DNA of 64,000 bases. Source: Alteromonas lipotrueae. GTDB lineage: Bacteria; Pseudomonadota; Gammaproteobacteria; Enterobacterales; Alteromonadaceae. Shown here one piece after another: positions 1-7,799 of the stretch; position 1 is the first letter of the stretch, and the number at the start of each line of letters is the position of its first letter. The translations under genes and the position numbers were made by a program. The notes under the pieces were generated by a model, which was not told where the DNA came from, did no database searches, and saw only the letters and a list, made by a program, of their open reading frames with translations. Location of the stretch: assembly GCF_019249215.1 (NCBI RefSeq), contig NZ_JAESDI010000005.1:276361-340360 (forward strand), given 5' to 3'.

Positions 1-77
1 TGCAATAATCCACGTAGCAGTAAGAGAAAAGGGCGTTGATCTTCAACAATAAGCACCTGCTTATTCGAAAAGTTCAT
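1..77 (-). CDS. Response regulator, N-terminal fragment (partial, runs off the window)
   Basis: Reading the minus strand from an ATG at 77 gives an open frame of 25 codons that leaves the window at base 1. The peptide contains VLIVEDQRPFLLLLRGLL, which matches the first beta strand and acidic pocket of CheY-like receiver domains (hydrophobic strand followed by E-D). The phosphoacceptor Asp and any output domain lie outside the window, so the type of response regulator cannot be told. Another ATG at 84 is out of frame and hits a stop after seven codons. The receiver assignment is from this short motif only. Confidence 0.6.
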   Translation of the reverse strand, partial: MNFSNKQVLIVEDQRPFLLLLRGLL

Positions 78-224
78 TTTTCATCCAATGATAACCATGA
101 CACTTTAACTACTTGAGAGGTTCTATACATGATTGTTTAAAATAACGATTAGAGCAAGAATAAGCTTAAGAAAAACATTATCTTGCCGACACCATAGGTA
201 TGAATTTTAAATCTTCCTATTTTT

Positions 225-755
225 GTGTCTGATAACGATATAAATCAATTAAAATCCATAGACCCCAGCATGGCATGGGAATGGAACGGCACCCTGTCAA
301 AAGCAGCGGGTAATGCCACGCTTTTTGCTTTGTATTTGGCAATGCAACAAAGTGCGCTTGCCGACACGATATCGATAGAAAGTCTTAGCGAAAACGAAGC
401 CACTAATGACATTACGCAACGGCTAGAAGCACTTAATTTCTATCGCAAAACCCCACTTTTTGCGAGTGACTCAGACTGGTTGCACATGAATCGATTGTCT
501 CAAACAATAGCGCATCAAGTAGCACTACAAGAGCCCACATCACTGCAGTTTGACGAAGTACGTCTTCACAATGAAATGCACCCAGTACCTCTTGCACAAA
601 CCAATGACGCAAAGAAAATTAGCCAAGATATTATTACGAACTGTTCGTTAGCCACTCAAAAGCGCATTGCCGCTACTTATTCCACCTCTATTGATGAAGA
701 CAACACAATGCTTAGTGACATTATTGAGCAGTCTGAATCCTTTCTTGCTGCTTAA
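225..755 (+). CDS. Unassigned protein of 176 residues (possibly VC2046/SO_2500-like)
   Basis: The frame opens with GTG at 225 and runs to TAA at 755. The product is soluble, without a signal peptide or membrane segment. It has an N-terminal stretch (about residues 15-45) with WNGTLSKAAGNATLFALYLAM, then a polar middle and an acidic C-terminus. I do not recognise a catalytic motif. The N-terminal pattern and size recall the uncharacterised VC2046/SO_2500 family of gammaproteobacteria, but this is a weak impression from memory. It lies 84 bases before trhO on the same strand and may be its own unit. No function is proposed. Confidence 0.6.
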   Translation: MSDNDINQLKSIDPSMAWEWNGTLSKAAGNATLFALYLAMQQSALADTISIESLSENEATNDITQRLEALNFYRKTPLFASDSDWLHMNRLSQTIAHQVALQEPTSLQFDEVRLHNEMHPVPLAQTNDAKKISQDIITNCSLATQKRIAATYSTSIDEDNTMLSDIIEQSESFLAA

Positions 756-839
756 CTGGAAATTTTAAAACTGGTTTGATATAGTGCGCGCCGCATTTTT
801 GCACTGGTTTTACGTTCCAACTAGCAAAGGTAAATTACT

Positions 840-1835
840 ATGTCTAAATATATCGTTTGCGCGATGTACAAATTCGTTGCGCTTGAAAACTTTGAGGCCA
901 TGCGTCAACCACTATTAACTGCCATGGAATCTAATGGCATTAAAGGTACGCTTTTACTTGCCAGCGAAGGCATTAATGGCACCGTTTCAGGCACGCGAGA
1001 AGGTATTGATGGGTTACTCCAATATCTTAACGCCGACGAGAGAATTAATCCTATCTCTTGTAAAGAGTCACTTCACGAAGAACAGCCTTTTTATCGCACC
1101 AAGGTCAAGCTTAAAAAAGAAATCGTCACCATGGGTGTTGAAGGTATCGACCCGCGTAAAACCGTAGGTACGTACGTGAAACCTAGTGACTGGAACGCGT
1201 TAATTAGCGATCCCGACGTCACCGTGATAGATACCCGTAACGGCTATGAAATCGAAATCGGCACCTTCAAGCACGCTATCGATCCAAAAACGGAGACTTT
1301 TCGCGAGTTTCCAGAATATGTCGCTAAAACATTAAGCCCAGAGAAAAACAAAAAAGTAGCCATGTTTTGCACCGGCGGTATTCGCTGTGAAAAATCTACG
1401 GCCTATTTAAAAGAGCAGGGGTTTGACGAGGTATACCATCTGGAAGGCGGTATTCTTCAATATTTAGAAGATGTACCAAAAGAAGAATCATTGTGGGAAG
1501 GCGATTGTTTTGTATTTGATAATCGTGTGGCTGTGAATCACGACCTTGAAAAAAGTGATTATCATCAATGTTATGCCTGTCGCTTACCGATTACAGATGA
1601 AGACATGCAAAGTGAGAAGTATGAGTCTGGCGTAAGCTGCCCGCATTGTTTTGGTACCCATACAGAAGATCAACTTTCTCGTTTTCGTGAACGTGAAAAA
1701 CAAGTTAATCTTGCGAAGATGAGACAGCAAGAACACGTGGGTACAGAGGCGCGAATCACCATGGAACAAAAGCGTGAAGAAAAAGCCCGTTTGCAACGTG
1801 AACGCGCGTTAAAAGCAAGAGAAAATCAGGCATAG
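840..1835 (+). CDS. trhO: tRNA uridine(34) hydroxylase, rhodanese family
   Basis: The protein has 331 residues, the usual length for TrhO (YceA). This family makes 5-hydroxyuridine at the wobble position of tRNAs in an oxygen-dependent reaction. Visible parts are an N-terminal acylphosphatase-like domain (residues 1-95, with [13 protein letters not shown]), a rhodanese domain (about 115-215) with the active-site loop [10 protein letters not shown] holding the catalytic cysteine, and a C-terminal part with paired cysteines (CYACRLP and CPHCF) that may bind metal. The last 40 residues are a charged helix rich in Arg, Lys and Glu. It starts at ATG 840. Family assignment is firm and activity is inferred from it. 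Confidence 0.93.
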   Translation: MSKYIVCAMYKFVALENFEAMRQPLLTAMESNGIKGTLLLASEGINGTVSGTREGIDGLLQYLNADERINPISCKESLHEEQPFYRTKVKLKKEIVTMGVEGIDPRKTVGTYVKPSDWNALISDPDVTVIDTRNGYEIEIGTFKHAIDPKTETFREFPEYVAKTLSPEKNKKVAMFCTGGIRCEKSTAYLKEQGFDEVYHLEGGILQYLEDVPKEESLWEGDCFVFDNRVAVNHDLEKSDYHQCYACRLPITDEDMQSEKYESGVSCPHCFGTHTEDQLSRFREREKQVNLAKMRQQEHVGTEARITMEQKREEKARLQRERALKARENQA

Positions 1836-1897
1836 ACACTACTCAATAACGGCGTTACACTCACCCTCTATGTAGTTGCTAAAAAAAGGGAAAGCGC

Positions 1898-2140
1898 GTG
1901 ACCGCTCAACTTTCAGACGAAAAAATTGAAGAAATAAAGAAAGATTTTACCTTCTTCGACCAAGATGGTAATGGTCAAATTGATTTAACGGAGTTTATCG
2001 AGTTATTAACCGTTATTTCGCCAAAAACAAAAGCCAGCCATGTGCAGGAAGGTTTTAAATTAATAGACAGCAATAACGACGGCTATATCGACTTTGAGGA
2101 ATTCCTTGAGTGGTGGCAAGAGTGTTGGTGGGAATATTAA
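1898..2140 (+). CDS. Small EF-hand calcium-binding protein (80 residues)
   Basis: The frame starts with GTG at 1898, preceded by AAAGGGAAAG, which serves as ribosome binding site. The 80-residue product is made of two EF-hands: the first loop is DQDGNGQIDLTE (about residues 23-34), the second DSNNDGYIDFEE (about 59-70). Both keep acidic residues at loop positions 1, 3, 5 and 12 and the central Gly-Ile, so both should bind calcium. There is no signal peptide, so it is a cytosolic calmodulin-like protein. Its partner is unknown. It ends in tryptophans (WWQECWWEY), a hydrophobic tail that could dock onto a target. An intrinsic terminator follows. Confidence 0.85.
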   Translation: MTAQLSDEKIEEIKKDFTFFDQDGNGQIDLTEFIELLTVISPKTKASHVQEGFKLIDSNNDGYIDFEEFLEWWQECWWEY

Positions 2141-2159
2141 TACTAACTGAATGTTAAAA

Positions 2160-2186
2160 AAGCGAGCTTTTAGCTCGCTTTTTTTA
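2160..2186 (+). terminator. Intrinsic terminator after the EF-hand gene
   Basis: AAGCGAGC (2160-2167) and GCTCGCTT (2173-2180) form an 8-bp stem around a five-base loop, followed by a run of T to 2185. It lies 20 bases after the stop codon of the EF-hand gene. Confidence 0.9.
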
Positions 2187-2274
2187 TAGTAAAATTAACG
2201 GTAATAAAGTTGAGAATACAACCGGCACGGTTTACTCACGTTGTCGTTTAGAAAAAAGGGTAAGGACTTTTAGC

Positions 2275-3015
2275 ATGAGCTCTGAGGTAACAAAACGTCT
2301 TAATAAATATATCAGTGATACAGGGCTGTGCTCACGACGTGAAGCTGATAAATTAATTGAGCAAAATCGAGTTACCATTAACGATAAGCTGCCTGAGCTG
2401 GGCACCAAAGTTGCGCAAGGCGATAAAGTGAAGGTTGATGGAAAGCTTGTTAAAGCGGTAGCCGAAGATAAATCAGACCGCATTTATTTGGTATACAACA
2501 AGCCTATTGGCATTACCTGTACTACCGAGCGTCATGTGAAAGGCAATATCATCGATGCAATCAAGCACAAACAGAGAATCTTTCCAGTAGGCAGACTCGA
2601 TAAGCCATCAGAAGGACTGATTATTCTGACCAGTGATGGCGATATTGTGAATAAAATTCTGCGCGCTGAAAATGCCCATGATAAAGAATACGAAGTTACG
2701 GTTAACCAACCCATCAGTGAGCGTTTTGTACAAAAAATGGCAAGAGGCGTTCCCATTTTAGGAACGTTAACTAAACCGTGTAAGGTAAATGCTCGTGGTA
2801 AGTTTCAGTTTTCAATAATTCTAACCCAGGGCTTAAACCGACAAATCCGTCGCATGTGCGAGTTCCTCGGTTATGAAGTTACCAAGTTGAAACGCACGCG
2901 CATTATGCATCTAGAGCTAGGTAACTTAAAGCCAGGCCAATGGCGAAACCTTACTGAAAAAGAGCTTAATCAGCTAAATAACGCCGTACAACAATCGTCT
3001 AAAACAGCAGGGTAG
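2275..3015 (+). CDS. rluF: 23S rRNA pseudouridine(2604) synthase
   Basis: RluF isomerises U2604 (and tRNA-Tyr U35 in E. coli) to pseudouridine. The 246-residue product has an N-terminal S4 RNA-binding domain (about residues 6-60, with GLCSRREADKLIEQ). The RsuA/RluB/E/F-type catalytic domain follows, with GRLDKPSEGLIILT, in which the Asp is the catalytic residue. The motif LNRQIRRMCEFLGYEV near residue 190 is also characteristic of this group. The length is shorter than E. coli RluF, which carries a basic tail. It starts at ATG 2275 with AAGGA just upstream, and stands alone between the terminator at 2160-2186 and the convergent membrane genes. Confidence 0.92.
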   Translation: MSSEVTKRLNKYISDTGLCSRREADKLIEQNRVTINDKLPELGTKVAQGDKVKVDGKLVKAVAEDKSDRIYLVYNKPIGITCTTERHVKGNIIDAIKHKQRIFPVGRLDKPSEGLIILTSDGDIVNKILRAENAHDKEYEVTVNQPISERFVQKMARGVPILGTLTKPCKVNARGKFQFSIILTQGLNRQIRRMCEFLGYEVTKLKRTRIMHLELGNLKPGQWRNLTEKELNQLNNAVQQSSKTAG

Positions 3016-3199
3016 GCGATGCTAATAGAGGGAGCCAGTATAGAAACACAATAGTTACTGGCACCTTCTTAGCTTTGTGATAGCAAATTGTCCGCCGTGT
3101 GAAGTGCCTAGTAATCCTTGGAAATACAAACTTCGACAGGCGATTACGTTTATCTTTAAAACAGCGAGTAGGTAAGGGGAAATCATATATAACAGGATG

Positions 3200-3556
3200 T
3201 TAGGTATTCCCTTTAATCAAATACAGAATGTCAATAATTGCTGACTTTAACAATAGACCTACACAAGACAACAAGCTCTTGAAGGCCATAATAACCAAAG
3301 CAATACCAACCAATGAATCTACAGGCATAAAAGTAAACATATAAATAGCTTGCCCAAGCATAATGCCTATAAAAATGCTTTCATAAGAAACATGCCTATC
3401 TAATAGCACTAAAAATCCTGCTAATAGTAGTGCGCCAGTGTAATAAAAAGTCTCTGTGTCCCAAGGTTCAATCTCACCGGTAATATAGGGTGAAAAAAAC
3501 AAAATAGCAGCACCTAACAAGGTTGATATAGACAAACTAAAAAGAAACTGTCTCAT
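3200..3556 (-). CDS. Small integral membrane protein, function unknown (118 residues)
   Basis: This is a minus-strand frame from ATG 3556 to the stop at 3200. It is strongly hydrophobic with about four predicted membrane segments (residues 5-25, 38-52, 58-76 and 82-105), joined by short loops with few charges. No named family is recognised. The next gene upstream on the same strand, 85 bases away, is also a small membrane protein, so the two may form a unit. It could be an ordinary accessory gene of the host or belong to the left edge of the catabolic island. Confidence 0.55.
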   Translation of the reverse strand: MRQFLFSLSISTLLGAAILFFSPYITGEIEPWDTETFYYTGALLLAGFLVLLDRHVSYESIFIGIMLGQAIYMFTFMPVDSLVGIALVIMAFKSLLSCVGLLLKSAIIDILYLIKGNT

Positions 3557-3640
3557 TGGTTTTTTCCCTATTAGCCATTATTTGAGTAAATGGCTTTTAC
3601 TATTTTTTCGTGAGATTAACTTCGATAACCAACAGCATTA

Positions 3641-4051
3641 TTAAAGTAATAAAAGTATAATCCGAAAGGTAAATAGGCTAATGAAAAAAGCTATTAATAC
3701 CCCATACACAGTACCAAACTTACCAAAGAAGAAGGTTGCCCTCCTAGAATTAGCGTTTACTAAAGCTAAGGACGATGGGATTAATAGAGTGGCAGAATAC
3801 CCAAATAAAGGAACATTAATAAACACTAAGCCTACCGAACTTGCGGCAGGTTCAGTTGATGCGGGGGTTATGATAAACATCGGCCAATATGAAATAGCTA
3901 AAGCAAACAGTGCGCAAATCAAGCCTAAAATTATATCTTCCTGTAAAACTTCTTGCCTAGCATGGGGCCTAGTTAACACCCAAAACACTACTTTTAAAAA
4001 AGAGCAAAGTGTCTTGTAAATACGATTATGTATCGTTATTTCGCCTCGCAC
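3641..4051 (-). CDS. Putative small integral membrane protein (136 residues)
   Basis: The frame begins with GTG at 4051, without a clear ribosome binding site, so the start is uncertain. The product has hydrophobic segments near residues 43-62, 72-95 and 112-135, and a basic N-terminus (RIYKTLCSFLK). The hydrophobic pattern with charged ends is what a real membrane protein shows. The overlapping plus-strand frame at 3681-4019 reads as its shadow. No family is recognised. It lies between host gene rluF and the island regulator at 4083, close to the left island edge. Confidence 0.45.
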   Translation of the reverse strand: MRGEITIHNRIYKTLCSFLKVVFWVLTRPHARQEVLQEDIILGLICALFALAISYWPMFIITPASTEPAASSVGLVFINVPLFGYSATLLIPSSLALVNANSRRATFFFGKFGTVYGVLIAFFISLFTFRIILLLL

Positions 4052-4082
4052 AAAAGGGTTCAGCTAAAAAGAACGAAACACC

Positions 4083-5030
4083 TTAAGACGATGAGTTTCT
4101 GTATGCACTTGGTGATTGTTGATAAGTGCGTAAAAAGTGTTTTCTAAAGTGCTGACTATTCGCATACCCCAAATCCTGAGCAATGGTTTCAACATTAGCT
4201 TGAGTCTCTTTTAGTTTGGTTGCGGCCAGCTCCATTCGATGTTGATGTAAGTAATTCATCGGCGTGTTATCTAGTATGTTGTTAAATCGTTTGGCGAACG
4301 CTGTCCGCGACAATCCTGCTTCTTTGGCCATCAATTCCACACTCCACTTTTTTTGTGGCGTTTTATGTAACGCAATTAATAGCGGTTGCAAATAGGGGTC
4401 TTTAATGGCGGCCAGTAATCCCGATGAATAGTGTGTTTGAGCGACATGGGCGCGTAACTGGCTGACTAAAAGCGCTTCACTGATATGGTTTCTAATCGCA
4501 TATTCTCCCGGTTGCATATTGGTTTTTTCTTGAGCAATGGCGTAGAGGGCAGAACGAATCAAATGAAACTCTTGGCATTCATGTTTACGTAATACTAAAA
4601 AATGTGGCAAGGCATTGAATAAACTACTTCGGCTTTGTTCCTCGATTTCAAACACTAAACTCAGCAAGCGAGTTTTTTCACCACTGCCTCCCCAATGAGT
4701 TTCGTAATAGGCACCAGGTGGATGTTGCTCAAACCCAATAAAGCGTTCCTCATCTGAGTTCCAGACGTCAGCCACAGGATGAATCTCTACTTGGTGATCA
4801 GAACTGAGTGACATAGGCCCACCACGGGGAAAGATAAAAGAATCGCCTGCGTGAAGTTCAATTGGATCTTCTCCCTCTGGTGTTATCCAGCAACTGTTTT
4901 CAATCACATTAAAGCTGAAGCCGTAGTCAAAACCCTGTGAGCTAAACCCCCAAGGGGCGCTTAAGTGATAGGTTCCGATCAACATATTTTTTATTTTTAG
5001 GGAAAGTAACGTTTCGCTTAAGAGGTCCAT
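4083..5030 (-). CDS. AraC-family regulator with cupin sensor domain (left end of island)
   Basis: The 315-residue product has an N-terminal cupin ligand-binding domain of the type found in AraC proteins (about residues 15-190; short motifs WITPEGEDPIELHAGD and FIFPRGGP). A C-terminal double helix-turn-helix follows (about 215-312; LMAKEAGLSRTAFAKRF and VETIAQDLGYANSQHFRKHF). It should bind DNA in response to a small molecule. The gene is divergent from the flavoprotein gene at 5147, so it most likely controls that promoter. A second AraC protein of the same architecture sits at the other end of the island (37893-38897). The ATG at 5030 has AAGGA upstream. Confidence 0.85.
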   Translation of the reverse strand: MDLLSETLLSLKIKNMLIGTYHLSAPWGFSSQGFDYGFSFNVIENSCWITPEGEDPIELHAGDSFIFPRGGPMSLSSDHQVEIHPVADVWNSDEERFIGFEQHPPGAYYETHWGGSGEKTRLLSLVFEIEEQSRSSLFNALPHFLVLRKHECQEFHLIRSALYAIAQEKTNMQPGEYAIRNHISEALLVSQLRAHVAQTHYSSGLLAAIKDPYLQPLLIALHKTPQKKWSVELMAKEAGLSRTAFAKRFNNILDNTPMNYLHQHRMELAATKLKETQANVETIAQDLGYANSQHFRKHFLRTYQQSPSAYRNSSS

Positions 5031-5146
5031 AGTCCTTCCTTATGTACGATTTGATCTAAAAAAGGTGTATTTCGCACTTATTGGTGTTTTTCAGAAAGGA
5101 TAGACTATAACCCAATCTATAAAAAAAAATAATAGGAGTGAGTGAG
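5031..5146. promoter_or_regulatory. Divergent promoter region between AraC gene and CrtI-like gene
   Basis: This 116-base gap separates two divergent genes. On the plus strand TTGGTG (5081-5086) and TATAAC (5106-5111) could be -35 and -10 boxes with 19-base spacing, longer than ideal, which suits an activator-dependent promoter. AGGAG at 5134-5138 lies 8 bases before ATG 5147 and sets that start. AGACTATAACC at 5102-5112 recurs as AGACTATACC in the promoter region of the other AraC gene (37764-37773). The assignment is from sequence only. Confidence 0.45.
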
Positions 5147-6733
5147 ATGAGTCATTATGACGTTGTTGTAATGGGCGCCGGCCACAATGGTTTGGTTGCT
5201 GCTGCCTACATGGCGAAAGCCGGCAAAAAAGTAATTGTCTTGGAGCGGCAGCCTTTTTACGGTGGTGGTGTCACAACAAGAGAGTTGATGACCCCTGGTT
5301 ATTTTAATGACGAGCATTCTGCAACGCACGTTATGATTTTAGCGAACCCTTTAATACAAAATGACGAACTGGGTTTGCAGTCTAAGTTTGGTTTGAGTTA
5401 TGACTACATGGATCGCAGTGTCGTGAGTGTGTGGGATGATGGCACTGTTCTCGTTTCATGGAAAGATCTTGATCGGACCTGTGAAGAGTTAGCGAAAGTT
5501 TCTCCTCGTGATGCCGAAATGTATCGACAGTTTGTTCAAGCGGGGCAGAAAGTTTTGCCCATGATGATGACAGGACTTGCTATTCCGCCAACGCCATTAG
5601 GTGCGTTTGTCGCCATGATGGATCAATCCGATCAGGGACGTTTTATGTTTGATATGATGCAGCGTAGCGCTCGCGACATAATCGAAGAAACATTTGAAAA
5701 TGAGCTGGTTAAATTGCATTTGCTTCGTGCCGTCGCTGAAGCCTTGATTAATCCTGACGATTTAGGTACAGGCATTGCGGCTTTCATGTCTAACGCCATG
5801 CTTCATACCTATGGTGGTGGTGTCCCAAAAGGTGGATCTGGAAAACTTTCTGAATCCTTAGTTAAATGTATTGAGCATTATGGTGGGGAAGTGCGGTGTG
5901 ATGCTGAAGTGGCACGCGTCATCGTCTCTTCTGGAAAAGCGACAGGACTTGAACTAATAAACGGAGAAACCTTTATGGCGAAAGACGGCGTGATTGGCGC
6001 AATCCATCCGCACGTTTTGGATAAGTTCGTTGAGGGGGTTCCAGAGCCTGTTGTTAAGCGTGCAAAGCGCGTTACGACCACTGAAATATCGGTCAATATG
6101 ATTCACCTAAATTTGAAAAAGCAAGCGAGCCTGAAGGTCGGCAAAGAGTATCACTCACATGCGGTAGAACTGATGGACTTTTATACGGTTCGCGACATGT
6201 GCATGGAGTTTGATAAAATTCGACGCGGAGTACCGTCATCTCGTTTGATTGGTGGGTTTGATGTTACTCACACAGATCCATCCAGAGCGCCGGCGGGCAG
6301 CGGTGTGTTTTACGGTGTACATCTAGTGCCTGCCAAACTGCATGAAGGCGGGTTAGAAGGGTGGGATGAGAGCAAAGAAGCCATTGCTGATGAAGCTTTA
6401 GCACAATATCGTAAGTTTTATGACGGCATTGACGATGATAATATTATAGCGCGTCATATTGGTTCGCCAATGGACCATCAACGTTATAGCCCGAACAGCT
6501 TTCTGAATGGCGATATTCATGGTGCGGCAAATCCCTTTTATCAAAGTATGGGCCATAGACCGACCCCTGACCTTGGCGATTTCCGAGTCCCTGAAGTAGA
6601 AAGCTTGTATCTAGTGGGCCCCGCTATGCACCCAGGTGGTGGCGTGACAGGCGGAGGCCGTGCAACTGCCATTCAAATGATGGACGACCTTGGTATTGAC
6701 TACGATAAAGTATTCAATGAGGAAGTGCGATGA
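5147..6733 (+). CDS. CrtI/PYROXD2-like FAD-dependent oxidoreductase
   Basis: The 528-residue protein belongs to the phytoene-desaturase-like flavoprotein superfamily. It has an N-terminal dinucleotide-binding fold (GAGHNGLVAAAYMAKAG, residues 8-24, with the Glu at the end of strand 2 in VLERQ). Its C-terminal FAD signature is LVGPAMHPGGGVTGGGRA, typical of this superfamily. Members desaturate, isomerise or oxidise hydrophobic substrates. This subgroup is closer to PYROXD2 and amine-oxidase-like proteins than to carotenoid enzymes, and no carotenoid genes are near. I chose ATG 5147 over GTG 5138 because AGGAG overlaps the latter. It overlaps the next gene by ATGA, so the two are translationally coupled. 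Substrate unknown, presumably an intermediate of the island pathway. Confidence 0.85.
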   Translation: MSHYDVVVMGAGHNGLVAAAYMAKAGKKVIVLERQPFYGGGVTTRELMTPGYFNDEHSATHVMILANPLIQNDELGLQSKFGLSYDYMDRSVVSVWDDGTVLVSWKDLDRTCEELAKVSPRDAEMYRQFVQAGQKVLPMMMTGLAIPPTPLGAFVAMMDQSDQGRFMFDMMQRSARDIIEETFENELVKLHLLRAVAEALINPDDLGTGIAAFMSNAMLHTYGGGVPKGGSGKLSESLVKCIEHYGGEVRCDAEVARVIVSSGKATGLELINGETFMAKDGVIGAIHPHVLDKFVEGVPEPVVKRAKRVTTTEISVNMIHLNLKKQASLKVGKEYHSHAVELMDFYTVRDMCMEFDKIRRGVPSSRLIGGFDVTHTDPSRAPAGSGVFYGVHLVPAKLHEGGLEGWDESKEAIADEALAQYRKFYDGIDDDNIIARHIGSPMDHQRYSPNSFLNGDIHGAANPFYQSMGHRPTPDLGDFRVPEVESLYLVGPAMHPGGGVTGGGRATAIQMMDDLGIDYDKVFNEEVR

Positions 6734-6969
6734 GCCGTTCCGACAAGAAAAAACAGATGATGGTATACGATGGTCAAGGTAAGGAGCTGATGACCATCCG
6801 AGCGCTGGAGCAAGATGGTGACGATCTGGTCATAACGGGAAAGATATTTGGATCGATGCCAATGAAAGCGCGACTTAAGCCTGAAGAAGCCAGAGCTGCT
6901 CTTAAGTTGCTTAATTTCAAAACGATATTATTCGTACTGACCATTTTATTTCGTCGTTCGAAATCGTAA
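6730..6969 (+). CDS. Small partner protein of the CrtI-like enzyme (79 residues)
   Basis: Its ATG at 6730 overlaps the stop of the flavoprotein gene (ATGA), so co-translation is likely. The N-terminal 60 residues are polar and beta-rich (VYDGQGKELMTIRALEQDG, then DLVITGKIFGSMPMKARLKP). The last 18 residues are hydrophobic and end in arginine and lysine (ILFVLTILFRRSKS), which looks like a C-terminal membrane anchor. I do not recognise a named family. It could dock the flavoprotein to the inner membrane, but that is inference from gene overlap and the tail. Confidence 0.7.
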   Translation: MSRSDKKKQMMVYDGQGKELMTIRALEQDGDDLVITGKIFGSMPMKARLKPEEARAALKLLNFKTILFVLTILFRRSKS

Positions 6970-7124
6970 CCAATTAAACGTCCTGTCGTGAGAGTAACGA
7001 TGGTTTTATGTTGCTACTCTCAATGTTGGACGTTTCAATTTGGATGCTCGCCATCTATTCAATTTTCCTGAGAATCCGTTATTTTCAGGAATGTCACTGC
7101 AAATACTTATCCTGTTTAATAACA

Positions 7125-7153
7125 AAAAAGCCATTCCAACGGAATGGCTTTTT
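7125..7153. terminator. Bidirectional intrinsic terminator between convergent units
   Basis: AAAAAGCCATTCC (7125-7137) and GGAATGGCTTTTT (7141-7153) form a 13-bp perfect stem with an AAC loop. The A and T runs at both ends allow it to end the plus-strand CrtI unit and the minus-strand cupin unit. Confidence 0.9.
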
Positions 7154-7169
7154 AGACTTTGATTATTCG

Positions 7170-7754
7170 CTAATTGTTAGCGGTTAAAGCCTTGTCTAAT
7201 TCCGCCTCATAACAAGCATCAACCAAGATAAAGACAATTCGGCACATCTTGTTGGATTTATTCGCCCAAGCATGATTTGTCCCTCGTTGTATGACCACAC
7301 TGCCAGGCTTTAGCTGTGCCTCTCCATCGTCCACAATGAGGGTCAGCTCTCCTTCTATGACGATGCCGTAATCGATGGATTCTGTCCTGTGCATTAGGGG
7401 GTGTGGTGAATTTTCTTTTACCGTTGAAAATTCACTACTACCAATGCTCGAAAAGACCCCCTCCATTTTGTCTTTACCCTGAGTTAAAAACTCTTCTGTA
7501 TCTGGCGGGATATCGACAAAACGAATACGTGTCCCATTCTTTGGCGGCGATAAAACAACTGGCCCTAAAGTTGGGTCTTGCTCATCAAAATTAATGACGC
7601 TTGGTGTTTCCGTAGTGTTCCATATCTCATGAAATTTTGTCCCTGGAATGGCGTCGAAATCCATCGTAGTGGGTATTGGGCCATTTTCGACAATAATGGC
7701 ATTACCCTCTTCATCATGACCCGTTATAACACGATGAGTTGTTGGAAGAGTCAT
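7170..7754 (-). CDS. Cupin-domain protein 1 (last gene of block A)
   Basis: The 194-residue product has an N-terminal RVITGHDEEGNAII motif and a C-terminal cupin barrel (about residues 115-185) with HRTESIDYGIVIEGE and RGTNHAWANKS. The classical HxH of cupin motif 1 is replaced by a single His (MHRT), so metal binding, if any, uses fewer or other ligands. It is a paralogue of the cupin at 27272-27784, with an insertion near residues 85-110. Such cupins act as isomerases, dioxygenases or small-molecule binders. The exact role is unknown. AGGAG lies before ATG 7754. It follows the flavin monooxygenase gene by 45 bases on the same strand. Confidence 0.8.
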   Translation of the reverse strand: MTLPTTHRVITGHDEEGNAIIVENGPIPTTMDFDAIPGTKFHEIWNTTETPSVINFDEQDPTLGPVVLSPPKNGTRIRFVDIPPDTEEFLTQGKDKMEGVFSSIGSSEFSTVKENSPHPLMHRTESIDYGIVIEGELTLIVDDGEAQLKPGSVVIQRGTNHAWANKSNKMCRIVFILVDACYEAELDKALTANN

Positions 7755-7799
7755 ACGGCTTCACTCCTATAGTACAGCAGGTTAAAAAAAGAAGGTTCA

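Noticed and set aside
3681..4019. Plus-strand frame of 112 residues opposite the small membrane protein
   Set aside because: Composition (many Lys, Asn, Thr in a shadow pattern) mirrors the hydrophobic minus-strand frame, and there is no ribosome binding site or family.
5147..6733. Carotenoid desaturase (crtI) assignment
   Set aside because: No crtB, crtE or crtY nearby, and the sequence fits the broader PYROXD2-like branch; only the superfamily is supported.
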